From positions 127,067,161 through 127,131,160 of the forward strand of contig NC_092859.1 of NCBI RefSeq assembly GCF_032062135.1: a DNA stretch of 64,000 nt, in the 5' to 3' direction. Source of the DNA: Pyxicephalus adspersus. Its lineage: Eukaryota > Chordata > Amphibia > Anura > Pyxicephalidae. A program made the translations under genes and the position numbers. The notes below the pieces were generated by a model that worked only from the letters and a program-made list of their open reading frames with translations, ran no database searches and was not told where the DNA came from. Within the stretch, counting starts at the first letter, position 1. Every line of letters begins with the position of its first letter. Below, one piece after another: positions 32,925-45,900 of the stretch.

Positions 32925-33600
32925 CTTCAATTCCTCCTTAACTTTCTTATTAATGTGGAATAATAAGTCCCTGTGATTGTGTGACCCTTGTCAAGAAAGT
33001 CAATCATCACTACACTATGAATATCCCAGAAGGCAGAGGCCATGACCTTCATTGAGGACTTTGTGATCCTTGCCTTCTTTGGGGTAGGAGAACCTTTGTG
33101 TTTCCATTGTTGAGACTGCTGTTTTGTCTCTGAATCAAAGTGATGGATCCAAGTCTCATCCATTGTTATGAAATTTTCAAGAAATTGCTGCTCATTTTTG
33201 TTGAAAAACTCGGGAGCATCTCACCCGTTCTCTCTTTTGGTCAGGAGTCAGAAGTTTCAGAATCCATCTTGAAGAAAGTTTTCTCATTCCAAGTTCTTTA
33301 GTAGGAATGTGGTAAACTCTTTCATTTGAAATCCCCACATTCTTAGCAATGCTTCTGGTGGTCAGTCTTCTGTCTTGTAGGACAATATTGTGAATACTGT
33401 CAATCATTTCCTGGGTTGTGACAACTTTGGGTGCTCCAGGCCTTTCTTTATCACAAAGGCTTTTTCGACCTTGTTTGATCATGACAACCCATCTATTGAC
33501 AGTGGAATAAGAAGAGAATCATCTTCTTCTTGCATCTCTTTATGGATCTTAGTGTTTAGGCTCTTTAGGTGAAGGAATTTGATGACCGTTCTGTGCTTAA
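32925..33600 (-). pseudogene. Decayed mariner transposase
   Basis: The minus-strand frame 33163-32927 begins MDETWIHHFDSETKQQSQQW, the mariner catalytic block with the first Asp, and runs to 'VMASAFWDIHSVVMIDFLDK' with the second Asp region and 'ITGTYYSTLI'. The frame 33482-33192 holds the helix-turn-helix part ('RLTTRSIAKNVGISNERVYH'). Stops and frameshifts separate them, and the last third is missing. Terminal inverted repeats were not found. Confidence 0.85.
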
Positions 33601-34229
33601 TTTTCTCCATCAGTAAAAAAAATCACCAACAAACGATTTTTAAATTTGTTGTTTTAAAAAAAACATATAGTATACTTTTTGGTCAAATTTCATCTGAGGC
33701 TTTATATTTTAATAATTTACAGAGTTTTTACAAATATTTTCATTATTTATATGTTAGGCTCACTACTTGTCAAACAGTCCTTGTATGTGTACATGACATC
33801 AGGCCCGGGAAGGGAAATTACAGCACAGAAAACAATTTTACTATATTATTCGTCCTTTGACGTAGGCATACTGTGGGACAAATCTTCTCCATCAGTACCC
33901 TGCCATGTACTGCTCAAGATGTGTTTCAGACTTTAACCATATCCTGATACATGTTGGCAGTTACAGGCTTGGATGGCCTTTCTCAACCTTTTTAATATGT
34001 GGGGACCCTTGAAATAAGTTTCAGGTCTTATTACTATATAATTACTTATTACTATATAATTACTATATTCACAACTCACAGTACATTAGTGTGGTGGTCA
34101 GTGGGAAGAATGCCATACATTGCTGGTCAGTAGAAGGAATATCACCCTTACAGATAGTTTAAAAGGTCATTGGTGTCACTGACCTAAAAAGCACAAATTG
34201 CCTATTGCTTAAGGAACCCCTAGCAAGTA

Positions 34230-34372
34230 TATTGAGCAGTGGTCGCCAATCTTTTGGTTGTCACGGACGATGACATTTTTGGCCCACGCATGCAGGGGGG
34301 GAGAGACACACCAGCTAGAGCCGCAGACCACCAAAATTTTCTTGTAGATCAGCGGTTGGTGACCGGAGACCT
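34230..34372. repeat. hAT-like remnant with CAGTGGTCGCCAATC / GGTTGGTGACC ends
   Basis: The left CAGTGGTCGCCAATC and the later CAGCGGTTGGTGACC form partly inverted ends. The middle ('caccagctagagccgcagaccacc') resembles the block at 19170-19230. Confidence 0.4.
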
Positions 34373-34898
34373 AGAGTACTACGTAACCCTGGTTGATCAG
34401 TTGAGTACAGCATCTGCTTTCTAGCCAGTAGTTCTTTGGTTTGCGACCAAAAGCAGACACCGTCCTTATATTGCTTTGGCATTCATGGAGTGCTTTGCAG
34501 GTTGTGTTGTGTTGGAGTCAAAGTGCTATTGCATGCATACTGCCATATCCATCTGTGAAAGATGAAAGATGTTGTGAGAATCTAAGGCCTCGTTGTTCCT
34601 TGGCGCTCATAGCTGCAGGCTGAAACAAAATGATTGTATGTCAGTGAAACCAAAAGTGTAAATTTGAACAAAGGGATGTTCTGTGATGTGTTTTAGAGAT
34701 GCTGGAGTTTGAAATGAAAGCCTTTAATGTTTTTTTTTTTTTCTGTCACCATTTTTTGACCACATTAGTAATTAAAAAATAACAGCTGTAATTGACAGAT
34801 CCATCTATTCTCCAGTCTTTTGTGACACTATCCTTATACTAATCAAATTTACAGATGCTGGGCTAGGATAAAATATTGAGGTATTTTGCACATTGTAA

Positions 34899-35303
34899 AG
34901 CTAGGTACACACTTCCAGAAATTATCGTTAGAAGACGAACAATTACAACCGAGTGCGATTATATTTGAACGATCGTAATGTGCACAATTCTGTACATGCT
35001 GTAACGATACCATCGTTCAAATATAATCCACCAATAGTGTACACACGCTAGATACAATCATTTGAACGATGCAGGGAGTGACATGTAAAGGAGAAAGTGT
35101 ATTGCAGAAACATGCAAGATCACTGAACGACCGCACACATGATAGATAGTGAACGATCATCCGCCGTGACGGTCGTTTATTTCCAACGACAATTTTCGTT
35201 CGTCGGTGTCCTTGGTAAGTTGCTGGTTACCTTTTTTGTGAACGATTTTCGGATGATCGGTCGTTCGTTTCCAACGATAACTATTGGTAGTGTGTACGCA
35301 GCT
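34899..35303. mobile_element. Harbinger-like palindromic element with TAA duplication
   Basis: The ends AGCTAGGTACACACT and complement AGCTGCGTACACACT are flanked by TAA (34896-34898 and 35304-35306). The inside is full of GAACGATCGT/ACGATCGTTC-like palindromes. No coding capacity. The 3-bp TAA supports PIF/Harbinger mobilisation. Confidence 0.65.
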
Positions 35304-35770
35304 TAACTCTATTGGCTTGGCTCATTCATCTTCTCAGACCCTCAATGTAAGAATGCAATAGTTATGTAAAAAAAGTATTGTATAGGAAAACAATACAAAA
35401 CTTGCTTTCCTTACACCCCAAGGGTGACATGATTGAGCTTTCCTGGGGAAGCTGTGGATCCCAAATCTTGTAAGAAGATGCATCTTCGTATTGATAGTGC
35501 TCACAAAATTTAGTATCCTCAGCCCAATCTGCACAGTGCTTATCTGCTCTGGAAATGTGAGGGTTGTTAATTGAAGCTCTGGTTAGGGGGGTATTTCAGA
35601 CTGAGATCTGCACCACTGTGCTGTGTAATGAAGCAGCATTCTCTTTTGTTTAATTTACAGTTTTATTGTGGTTCTATACGTTTAAGAATACACATACTAG
35701 TTGGGTGGATGTGTGGCAGCACACTCAATATTCATTATACAATATACATATATAATACATGCAATGAGTG

Positions 35771-35955
35771 ATTTCCTCCCACATTCCTTAAACATGCAGT
35801 TAAGTTAATTGGCTTCCCCCCAAATTGACCTTGGACTGTATTATTAAGATATGAACACGGTAGGGACATTAGATTGTGAGCTCCTCTGAGGAACAGCTAG
35901 TGATATGACAATGGGCTTTGTAAAGTGCTTCATAAATACTGTATAATAATAATAT
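35771..35955 (+). repeat. 5'-truncated SINE-like repeat
   Basis: It contains 'tttcctcccacattccttaaacatgcagtta', 'acattagattgtgagctcctctgaggaacagct' and the tail 'cataaatactgtataataataat'. It lacks the tRNA head. Confidence 0.7.
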
Positions 35956-36850
35956 CCTATTTGATGTTTTTAGACAAGAAAAGTTAAGGACATATAGAGA
36001 TAGTTAATACATTTTTTTTCATTTTGGGAAAATGGTATTGTTTTTGAGAATTTATAATTTTTAATTGTTTAGTAATAAGTGGTAAAGAGTGGAGAAAAGT
36101 GTTGTGACCACTTAAGAGTGCTTGGTAGTGATCTATATTGTTTGTTAGGAGTAGATAGTAGGTAGAAATTACCTTAAAGCCCGAGTTTGGGTTATTAGCA
36201 GTAGTAAAGCACTTTTAACACATTCAAAAATACATTTATACTATTTGGTATATAATAAAATGTTTTGCTTGAGTTAGAATTTAAATTGCAGGTTTATATT
36301 TCTAATTCTGAAGAGGAAATGAGAGGTTCACTTCCTTTGTCTTGCTTGTAGATGTTTTTCCTTTGCATGTTAGTGACTACAGCTCTGCAGGGTAACAAAG
36401 TTTAGATAAAAGCATACAATAACTTTTAAGGTCTGTGAAAGGCAGGGCATAGCTATAGGATATGCTTACAAATATTTTTATTGTTAGGTAGTTACTTTAC
36501 AAATACAGCTAACATGTATATTTCAAGGAAAGTAATTCAATTTATTATTATTATTATACAACCCCTTTTAGTCTGGATTGTCCTTTACAAAAGGATAAAT
36601 AGAAATGCAAAATGCTGTCTCCAGTTCTTGGGAAAATGTAATAAAAGTAATAATTTCATTTTCATGGAATTTAATGAAAAGAAGCATTAGCATTACAAAT
36701 GGTTCAATATAATGACCAAAACAAACCTCTTCCAATAATACACCATAGAGTCCTTTTGCTTTTTAAGTGTGTTCAGACCTTTTATCTGAGCATTTTCCAG
36801 ACCAAGTTAGTCTGTATTCACAACATCTTTTTCTGTATTTCTAGGAAAAC

Positions 36851-36910
36851 ATGTCTGAAAACTCCAGTGACAGTGAATCATCTTGTGGATGGACAATTAT
36901 CAACCACGAG
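36851..36910 (+). CDS. CCPG1: CCPG1 first coding exon (LIR motif)
   Basis: It encodes [20 protein letters not shown], with the WTII LC3-interacting motif. The exon starts at 36845 after TTTCTAG, six bases before the ATG. The donor is GAG|GCAAGT, a GC site. The nearby GT four bases on would break the frame with the next exon. Confidence 0.95.
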
Positions 36911-39900
36911 GCAAGTGATTATCCTTTGTTCTTTTATAATTTAATATGTGCACATAATGTCTATTGCTATTTATTAGATGTAATACAGTATGCAACAATT
37001 TCCTATTCGTCCACTGTAAAATTATATAGTAGTATTATAGAAAAAAGCCCAGCGTGTAGTTGTCCAGCTGAGCTACAGTACCGTCCATTGTTTGGGACAA
37101 TTAAAGTGCCAATTCCATACATTTTAGTTTTACCATGTAGAAATGACAACAGGTTTCATACATAGTCCTCTCCATTTCAGGGCACCATAATGATTAGAAA
37201 CAAAGTACAGGTAGTCCCCGGGTTACATATGAGATAGGGACTGTAGGTTTGTTCCTAAGTTGAATTTGTTTGTAAGTCAGAACAGGTACATTATTTTAAT
37301 AAATGCAATTAGGACAGATGTTTGTCTCAACATATTATTAGGCAGCACGGTGTCAGTTACTGTATAAAATCCTCACTGTGAGTTAATCACAAACAAAGCA
37401 AAAAAAAAAAAAAATTTATGGAGCCTAGACATTCATTAACTTCTGGAGCAAAAAGAAACAACAGCAGAGTTTGTCTTGGTCATTAAAGAGTTACAAGAGG
37501 TTGCAGAAGAGCTCAGTCTTAGCTGTGTTTAGCAAATAAATTCTTCTGCAAGTCATGCAAACCACCCCCAGTCCTGCACACAGCAAGCAAGGAAGCGCCA
37601 TTTGTTTCCAGGTGTCATCCTTATGTGGGATGTCCTTAACCTGGGTACTACATGTAATTGTAAGTATATTAAAGCAGTCATGTTTAGTACTTTGTTGCAT
37701 ATCCCTTGCATGCATTGACGGCTTCATGGACTTCACCAGGTTCTGTCATATCTGAGGATGCTCTGCCAAGCTTCTACAGAGCCCCTGCTTGTCCTGGGCG
37801 TGTTGTACTTTGAGTTTCTTTTACAGCATAAAGAAGCCATGCTCTGGTAAATTTAGGTCAGGTGACAGGCTTGGCCCAGTTGGCTTTGAGAAACTCCTAT
37901 ATAGCCTTATCAGTATGACTGGGATCAATATCTTGATGAAGGAGAATGAAGGAAGAGGATGAAGCACCATTCAATGAGTTTGGAGGTATTTACTGGAACA
38001 TAAACAGGCCCAGGCATCCCTGACAAATATCCTAAATCTCATATGAACGAATATTTATTTGTTTTATTCTATGCTATGCAGGCCCTGCTTCTCTAAAAAC
38101 TGTGTTAGCTTGCTGTGTTGCTAAATAAAAGTGGGAGGGCAAAGCTTCTAGGTGTTCTTTTTCTGTGTATGGTTTATGACTGCCAATACCAGTTCAGCCT
38201 GCCCCATTACAATTGGAAATATACACATTTACTTATGTAATTTAGTACTTATAAAAAGTCACAATGTAAATGACTGGATACGGAAATTGTTCTCTGTGGC
38301 ATATTTCCAAGTTTACAGTCTGAATGATTTTATTCCTTTAAAACACCCATTTATTTTTGACAGACTTGTATGTGCTTCTAGTTTCCTCCCTACCCTGCAG
38401 GGTTCTCCTTGGTGCTCCAGGTCTCATACACTGAGCCAGTACAATGACATTCATGTTTTACTGTAATGCTACATCTGTGATTGCATGTAACACTTTTTTA
38501 TTAAGTTTTTGGTACAACAGATTCCGTTTTAGATTAGGATTCAAGTAGGAACATCTTTAGGAGCTGCTGAAAAAGGGAAGAACAGGTGTTAAGTTAAACT
38601 TGTGTTACCTCTCTACAGCTAAACAATCATGTTCATGGGTGACTTGGGTTGTTTTCTAATTACTTAGGTAATGTGTAATAGTAAATGTTCTGTTTCAAAG
38701 CACTGCTAAAATCAAGGCACGGTTTGATTGTTATCCTGATATGTGCTGGGTTGTAGCCAGCATTGCATATGCACTTACCTCTCTATCCTTTCATGACATA
38801 TCTTTCAGTCATATAGCTGCTGCTTGATTAATTATTTATTTGGTACATTGTTTTTATTTCTTCTACTTTTGTTCACAATTCAAAAGGGATTTTCCATTTC
38901 AGAATCCTCAATTTAATTGGTCTGCATAGCACTTGGTTTTGGACCAGACAGGGGCCACTGTTTCCTAGCCATGTTCCTAAAGAGTTAATTATGATTGTTC
39001 AATTTAGTATCTTGTCAGTGCTTTGAATCCGGGTATGTAGACACTAGATTATAGTTACGATCATTTGTTTAGGGTGAACTTGTATAGTAGCCCCCTAATG
39101 TCGTTTATCAGTCTGTCCTGGGCTGGCGCTCAATGAACAACCAAGCACAGACAACCTCTGTATTTTCTTATGGGAGTGCAATAGGAAGCAACTCGATCGT
39201 CCTCCTGTATATTTATAACTGAACAGCCTGTGCATACAAAACTCATTTTTTCTAGAGTCGCTGGAAAGTTTATTGTCAGCAACAATAATGCGTTGTGTGT
39301 TCAGGACTTTTACGTTATTGTTAGAAATGTGTGTTAACTTTATGAACCTTTTTTTATACTATATCTTTAAACATTTTAATGTCATATCTGACAACGGTAG
39401 CAGAGCACAGGGCTTTCCTAAAAAGAGAGCACAGCAGCGGTTACTTCAAACAAGGATTTCCTACATTTACATTTTTAGAATACATTTTTTCCAGCTTTAA
39501 AGCTTACGTAATATTTTCAATATGAATTCTTTTTATTGTAACAAGCATGTGTTTTCTGTCTTTAGGGTTCAGATATAGAGACACTGCACTCAGAAACTGG
39601 AGAAGCTAACCTTCATTTAGAACACAGTACAACCTTTGTAGAAGATCTACAGCCATTTTCCCCGGCAGAGATATCAGGTAATAGAAAATTATTAAAAGTA
39701 TAAATCAAGAAAAATCATATGATCAGTCAGTGGTCAATTGTCTCTTTTTTAATCATGTATAGATACATTCATCAATGAGGATTCTGCTGTAGAAAGTATA
39801 AAGTCAGAAGAACATCTGCTGCCTGGGGAGGTATGTATGTGTTATAAAGACATATCTATTGCTAAATAATACTGTCATGTGACTGAATCTACCAGCATAT

Positions 39901-42900
39901 GGGTATGTGTTGGTCCATAAATATACAAGAATTGTAATATACAATACCGTTTTCTAGAACTGCAAGACAACAAAGTGTGTTTTATATCAGAGGTTGGTAG
40001 GCTTGCCTATACCCATCAGACTATGTGGTCTGTGTCTAAAACGTTTATAATTTTTCATGTAAAAACATAAAACTCAGTATCATTGCACAATTAAATATCA
40101 TTCAATGTATTGAAAACATAAATATTTTTGTCAGGTGCACCCTTTTATTAGTGCTACAGTTATATATAATCAAAAATTGTTTTGCTTTAGGCCTCTTGGA
40201 TAAGGAAACACTGACTATGGATATTCCTAATACTAATGTACCAGTTACTAAGTTTCCAATATTATCAAATAAACAAATTGCCAATAAATGTATCTCCCAT
40301 AAATGTATCTATCATTTGTGAGAATTTGATTGAGATATATATATATATATATATAAAGGTTGCCCACACAAACTTGGATTTTATCATTAGGCGTAGTTTT
40401 TTTGTAAACTTTCAGCTGACCCCATTATTATTATTATTATTAAACAGTGTTTATATAGCGCTTATTATGCATCCCATTACCTTTTTGCTGCTTTGTATAT
40501 TTGCCCATACTACTTCATTTTTTAGAGCTATAGTGTATTTAATGATCTGTAAACTTGGCTTTTTCTAAAAGCTGCCCCCCCCCCCATTTACAATTCTAAT
40601 TGTATGTTAGTGTCACACTATTCTCCTATGACTATTTGGCACTTTCATACATCCCAGGTTTTCCTGTTGAAAGTAGTGTTTTAGGTGACCGATATCCTGC
40701 TTTATTTCTGCTTTAATTTGTCCACTGTGGCAACTGATCACCTGTCTGAGATCCAGTTATTTTATATTTGCAGTCTTTCAACAATGTAGTTTTTAGCACA
40801 GTTAATTATTTGGCTTACTTTTAGACTATAGATCCATTTGAAACTACCTTCTAATCATTTATGAATTTCTTTCACAATGAAAGGTCAAATAAAATTTAAT
40901 GTGCTGGAGGTTTTCACCCCAGATTTTTGTGAATTCGCAAGACACAATCAGGAATAACACATAGACATGTGCTGGCTTGAATCAGATCTGTTAGTCCAAT
41001 ATTCAGTGTGTGGGACTGCAGGAAGCTTTGTGTAACATGATAAGGCAAGCTGTACGTTCTTGGAAAGTAAAGCCGAGAATTTTCTATTGCTATAAAGCTC
41101 CATTCAGCACTCATTTGAGTTGTTAACTCTTAGTTTTTTTGCAACATCTGTCTCTGCCCTCTAACCTTGCTGTATGTTTTCTTCTCTGCTAAGCCTGCCA
41201 TATGTTTGTACTATGTGTTTTTCTACATTAACTAGGTTAATCACTTCATGACAACCTTGAAATGATTAAAGACTGCTGAAGTTCTGCATAACATACACAC
41301 AGAGTGCCTAAACTATTTGCCTTGCAGAGAAATATAACACATCTTTGTGCTGTGTTGGGGAGGTACGATTGGCTTGTTTCCTTCAAGTTTACTGACTGTA
41401 AGAGTGACCCAATGGAAATAGCTGGGTATAATAACTGGGTCAGTAACAAAACAAGTTCATTATCATAATATAAATGCTAACAGTAAGAAAGGTATTGAAT
41501 ATGATTCACAGTGCTGGGAACAGACCTTTCCACTCCACCCCCATTTAGAGCAGAAAACATCCTAAAATGCTTGTATTCTGGAAAACTGTCACCAGTATCT
41601 CCATGGTTCTAGACACAACCATATCCGTTATATGATAATATTGTGAAATTGTAATAATCCCAACATTGCAAATGTATTGAACATTATTTTCATGGTAAAA
41701 TGGTAAAATGATCATATATTATTCCGTACCTGAGTTCTATTATTTAATATTACACTCCCAGCAACAGCATACTGTAATTGTGTGAGAAAATTATCCTGTT
41801 GGTCACTTCTTGAAGGATATAAATTATTGTCCCTCTATTTTGATAGAAGTGACCTAAAGAACTGTGAGACTAAACATACGTATGGTGTTTTCTTTGTCTG
41901 TCACTGCACAAATGTGGTGGGAGTAGAATACAATGAATAAACTTTCTTTCTCTGAACTAAATATATATATTTCAAACATGGATTAACTGATAAATCAGAA
42001 TTCTATCAAATTTGTGAATATGAGATTGACTTAATTTGTTATAATCCTAAAGTCCTTCTAAAGGAAGCCGCACGGCAAAATGCGTCAAGTGCAGGTCACA
42101 TTAAAATCTCAAGAGAATTTCATAAATTAGAGAAAAATCTGTTGTAATTTATTTATTGTATTGTTGATTATGATGTATTAATTGAGAAAATGTTTTTAAC
42201 ATTCAAATGAATTTTTATATCAAGAATGTTTAAGGTTAATAAATATTGCAATTTTAGAGAAGAAGATTACTTTTAGGTACCAAAAAAGTCCCTAATGAGG
42301 ATTTATAGTGTATAATTGTGATTATCGGGACCTGGTAGCATAATCATATCCCCCATTCAATTAATTACTCATTCTATTATTTTTAACAAAACTACTAATA
42401 AATTACTACAAATCTACTACTAATATGAGCAATATATGTTATTAAACATTCCCTGTGTTGTTCTTTTCTTATAACACTTACTGGTAGTTCTAATGGCTGG
42501 ACCCTTCCAGATTTTGGCATTCACTTGTATAACTGCTTATAAGTGAGATTGAGGATGGTATATTAGACTGGTTCAGTGCTTCCAATGTTTAGGTGTACTT
42601 TGCATTTAGTGGTCCCTTAACATTTACCAGTGAGATTGAAATGACTTCTGGAACAGCTGTAGAGATAATTTTTTTTTGTAAATATACCCTAGCTTTGAAC
42701 AAATAGCCACTCTTTGCAACTCATTTGTATTTTTTTCTTTACATTTGTCAGGACTTGTCACCTGGACCTGGTGCAGTATGTGATAACTCGCATAAAATTA
42801 CAGAATGTAACAGTCAGGAAGGCATTTTGGTAGAGGATGGTCATTGCGAGGCTGTCAGTGATGACTCTGACATTGTCACCTTGGATCCACCCAAGACAGA

Positions 42901-45900
42901 TGAAGCTGGGACCCAAGGAGAAGAAGAAATCCCAGAGGATGTGGCTGAAAACAATGACCTTAACATGAGTTTTTCTTCAAGTAGTCAGTACACCTTCAGT
43001 CAGCCAGAAACTGGTAAGATTCTGTATGAACAAGTCATTTGTGCTTTACACAATATTAGGGCTGAACATTTCACTGTACTAGTAGTGGACAAGTTGTCAT
43101 GTTTGCCACCTATTGTTTGTAGATGTAGTTACCAAATGCAATGTCAATCACCCTTTTACTTCAAAGTACATAACACAGTTCAGGGTGCAGCTAAACTCTA
43201 ACGTCAATATTTTGGCCTAGAGGGTTAAAAAATATTGAGCAGAAAATGTATGCATATTTATATTTATTGATGGACTTTGAAAATCAAAGGAAAAAAAATA
43301 GGATATAGGGGATTTCTGTTCCTGGTAAAATTGTTGCATAGACCAGTGATCTCCATGAGATCCTTTTATTAAAAAAAGGAGAAATAAAGGTAGAATATTC
43401 TCAGGTTAAGTAATTCACTTTAGGTATTTATTTTCTTACAAAATTTTTTTCTTACAAATGACATTTTTGTTTTCTTTACAAATAGGGTCCAGTGGAGAAG
43501 TGAGTAACAGACCTATATGTGAGGGCATGGCTTAGTGAATGAATGCATGTTCTTGTTTGCTACGATATATTCTAATAGTGTGACACTGATTCAAAAGGAT
43601 GCAAACCTGCTTACACAAAATAGCAATAAGCCAATTTGGCTTTTTTATTTGCTGGCTTGAGCCAGCTTGTAATGTGTCCAAGTGCTTCCTTTACACAGCA
43701 GCTTTGTCTGCTCAAATGGTATTTAGTATATTGTAGCCTGTGACCCTACAGGTAACTAGTAAAGTTATACCTAGTTGACAGAATTTTAATATAGGGTGTG
43801 TGTTTGTTTGGTACACAGAGATGACTGGAATGCATGACATTGGATAACTAGCCTAAATACAATGGCACCTGGTGAGCAGTATGAGGACAAGCTATATCTA
43901 GAAAAATATACAATAATAACAGCTTTTTTTCTATGATTTATTTTTAATAAGAAATTGACTCTATATGCATGTGGTGTACTACAAAGCTTATTGTTTTATA
44001 TAACCAGTTTCTTTCGATATTGTATGTCTGACCTTTTTTTCTTGGCTCACTGACACTTTTTGATATGCACATAAAAAGGAAAAACCTGCAAAACCTGTTC
44101 CAGTAAAAGGAAATTAACCTACTTGATGCCTCCATCTAGCAACACGAGGAGGCCATGTAGACACCACCATACTATCTAAGCCCTGTAATTTCACATTTCT
44201 TCTGCAGTTTCTCCATTCACATATGATGGTGTTTTGTGAATCATGTTAAAAAGGAACAAACACAGAGCACAAAAAGAATTTAAGCATCATCAGTTTTTGG
44301 TTTGCTTACTAAAAATCTTTTCAATGTTTAATGTAATGGTGGAGGGGATACACAGTGAAACCTTACATGTTATATAAATTACCTGGTTTTAAAAAGAAGG
44401 GTGACAGTATTCTAATTGGTGGAAAGTTAGTAGCCAGTCAGGAATGGCGGTTTATGGCCTGAAGGTTATTATGCAAAATCTGCATCACTTGAGTCTGTGT
44501 GAAGAGCTAAGAAGAGGTCTGCTTGATTTTTGATTATGTGTTGCACTCTAGACTGCATTGTACAGTCACAAAATAGTAGAGGCTAAGAGTCCTAACAACA
44601 ATTACGAAGGAAAGATTTCAATGCCTTATTAATAGGGGGAAAGTAAGAAAGAGATTGAAATAACTGTTAGGACCTGTGTTGAAGAGTTTGGGACTTATCT
44701 AAGGTCATCAAGATTTATTTGAAAGATGCTATTGATCTACTTTTAGGCAGCATTTGACCTGCTTTGAGAGGGTTTTGAATTCCCATAGACTGTATTGGAA
44801 TGCAAAGCCCCCTTCAAGTGAACAAAAGCCAGTCAACACAGACCCTTATTTATACCTGATTGCTAAAAGTTTTAAAGAAAGAAGATGAAAGAGTAAAAGT
44901 TTTGTCAAACCACAACCATAGTATTGGGTTGAGATACCCAGTTATGATGACCAATGATTCAGGAAATTCAAGTCCCTAATGTTTTTAAAAGTGTGAGCAC
45001 GGAGAAAGCTGTTGAGTTAGTTTTTTGTAGCAGGTAACATCAGGCCAATTGGCACGTTTGGGAGCGGCAGTCCTGATACAGGTTTGTGATCAGTGGATTG
45101 ATGTCCCAACCTTCTGCTTTCCTTTTTTTTTTTACAGGTAAAAGAACATCATCTCTGTACAGCTGTAAGCTTTTCATACAGCTGAGCACAGAAAGCTTCA
45201 CCTAGTGGTGACACTGTTGTCAACAGAATTTCTTCGATTTTGTTGTGTTGTCACAAGACTGTGTAAATTCTGCAAAAACCGAGAACACAGCGCACGTTTG
45301 TGCATCTGTCACTAAAAACGGTCTGACACCTGTAAAGGTTTTCTGCCCCTATTTTACCCCTTTGTGTAGTGTCATTATTACTCTGTCTTGGCTACAAGGT
45401 GTATAGTTGCTAAAAGTACTGTGTTTTTTTCTCTCAACAGTGTATCCCTCCCAACATAGTGCAGATGATTCCAGCAACGATGAAGCAAGTGATGATTCTG
45501 GTCCTATCTTGCGACGGCGACGTTCTAAAAGGCCAACTTTGTCTGTGTCAGAGTCTGAGATTAAGCCAACCTCTGAACAAGCAGTCCATCCTGAGCCTAG
45601 AACACAGGCAAAAACGGGGAACAACCTAAACAAGTGCATTATTCTTGCTCTAGTCATAGCTGTGAGCATGGGCTTTGGACATTTCTATGGTAAATATTTA
45701 AAATTGAACTCCAGTTTTCACTTTTGCTGCATAATCCCCCCTAATCCCTTGGGTCATTTTTTTTTTTTTTTAAAACACCACTTGCATACTTTTTTTTCCT
45801 GCAATCATTCAGTCAGTCTGGTGACCTCATGGGACCTCCATGGGCAACACTCAGACCCTTTGCAGTGAGACCCTAGGCTGCCTGATAATGCAGCCCCAAT

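Larger units (their letters stand above)
27051..36844. other. CCPG1 first intron (5' untranslated part of the gene)
   Basis: About 9.8 kb between the promoter region and the first coding exon has no recognised coding exon. It holds the SINE-like copies at 27583, 31290 and 35771, a TTAA element (28077), a decayed mariner (32925), a hAT-type element (31883), a Harbinger-like element (34899) and AT-rich fill. Confidence 0.5.

Noticed and set aside
43014..43201. Extension of CCPG1 coding exon 4 beyond its donor
   Set aside because: The GTAAGA donor and the in-frame join to VYPSQHS of the next exon show that this is intron read-through.
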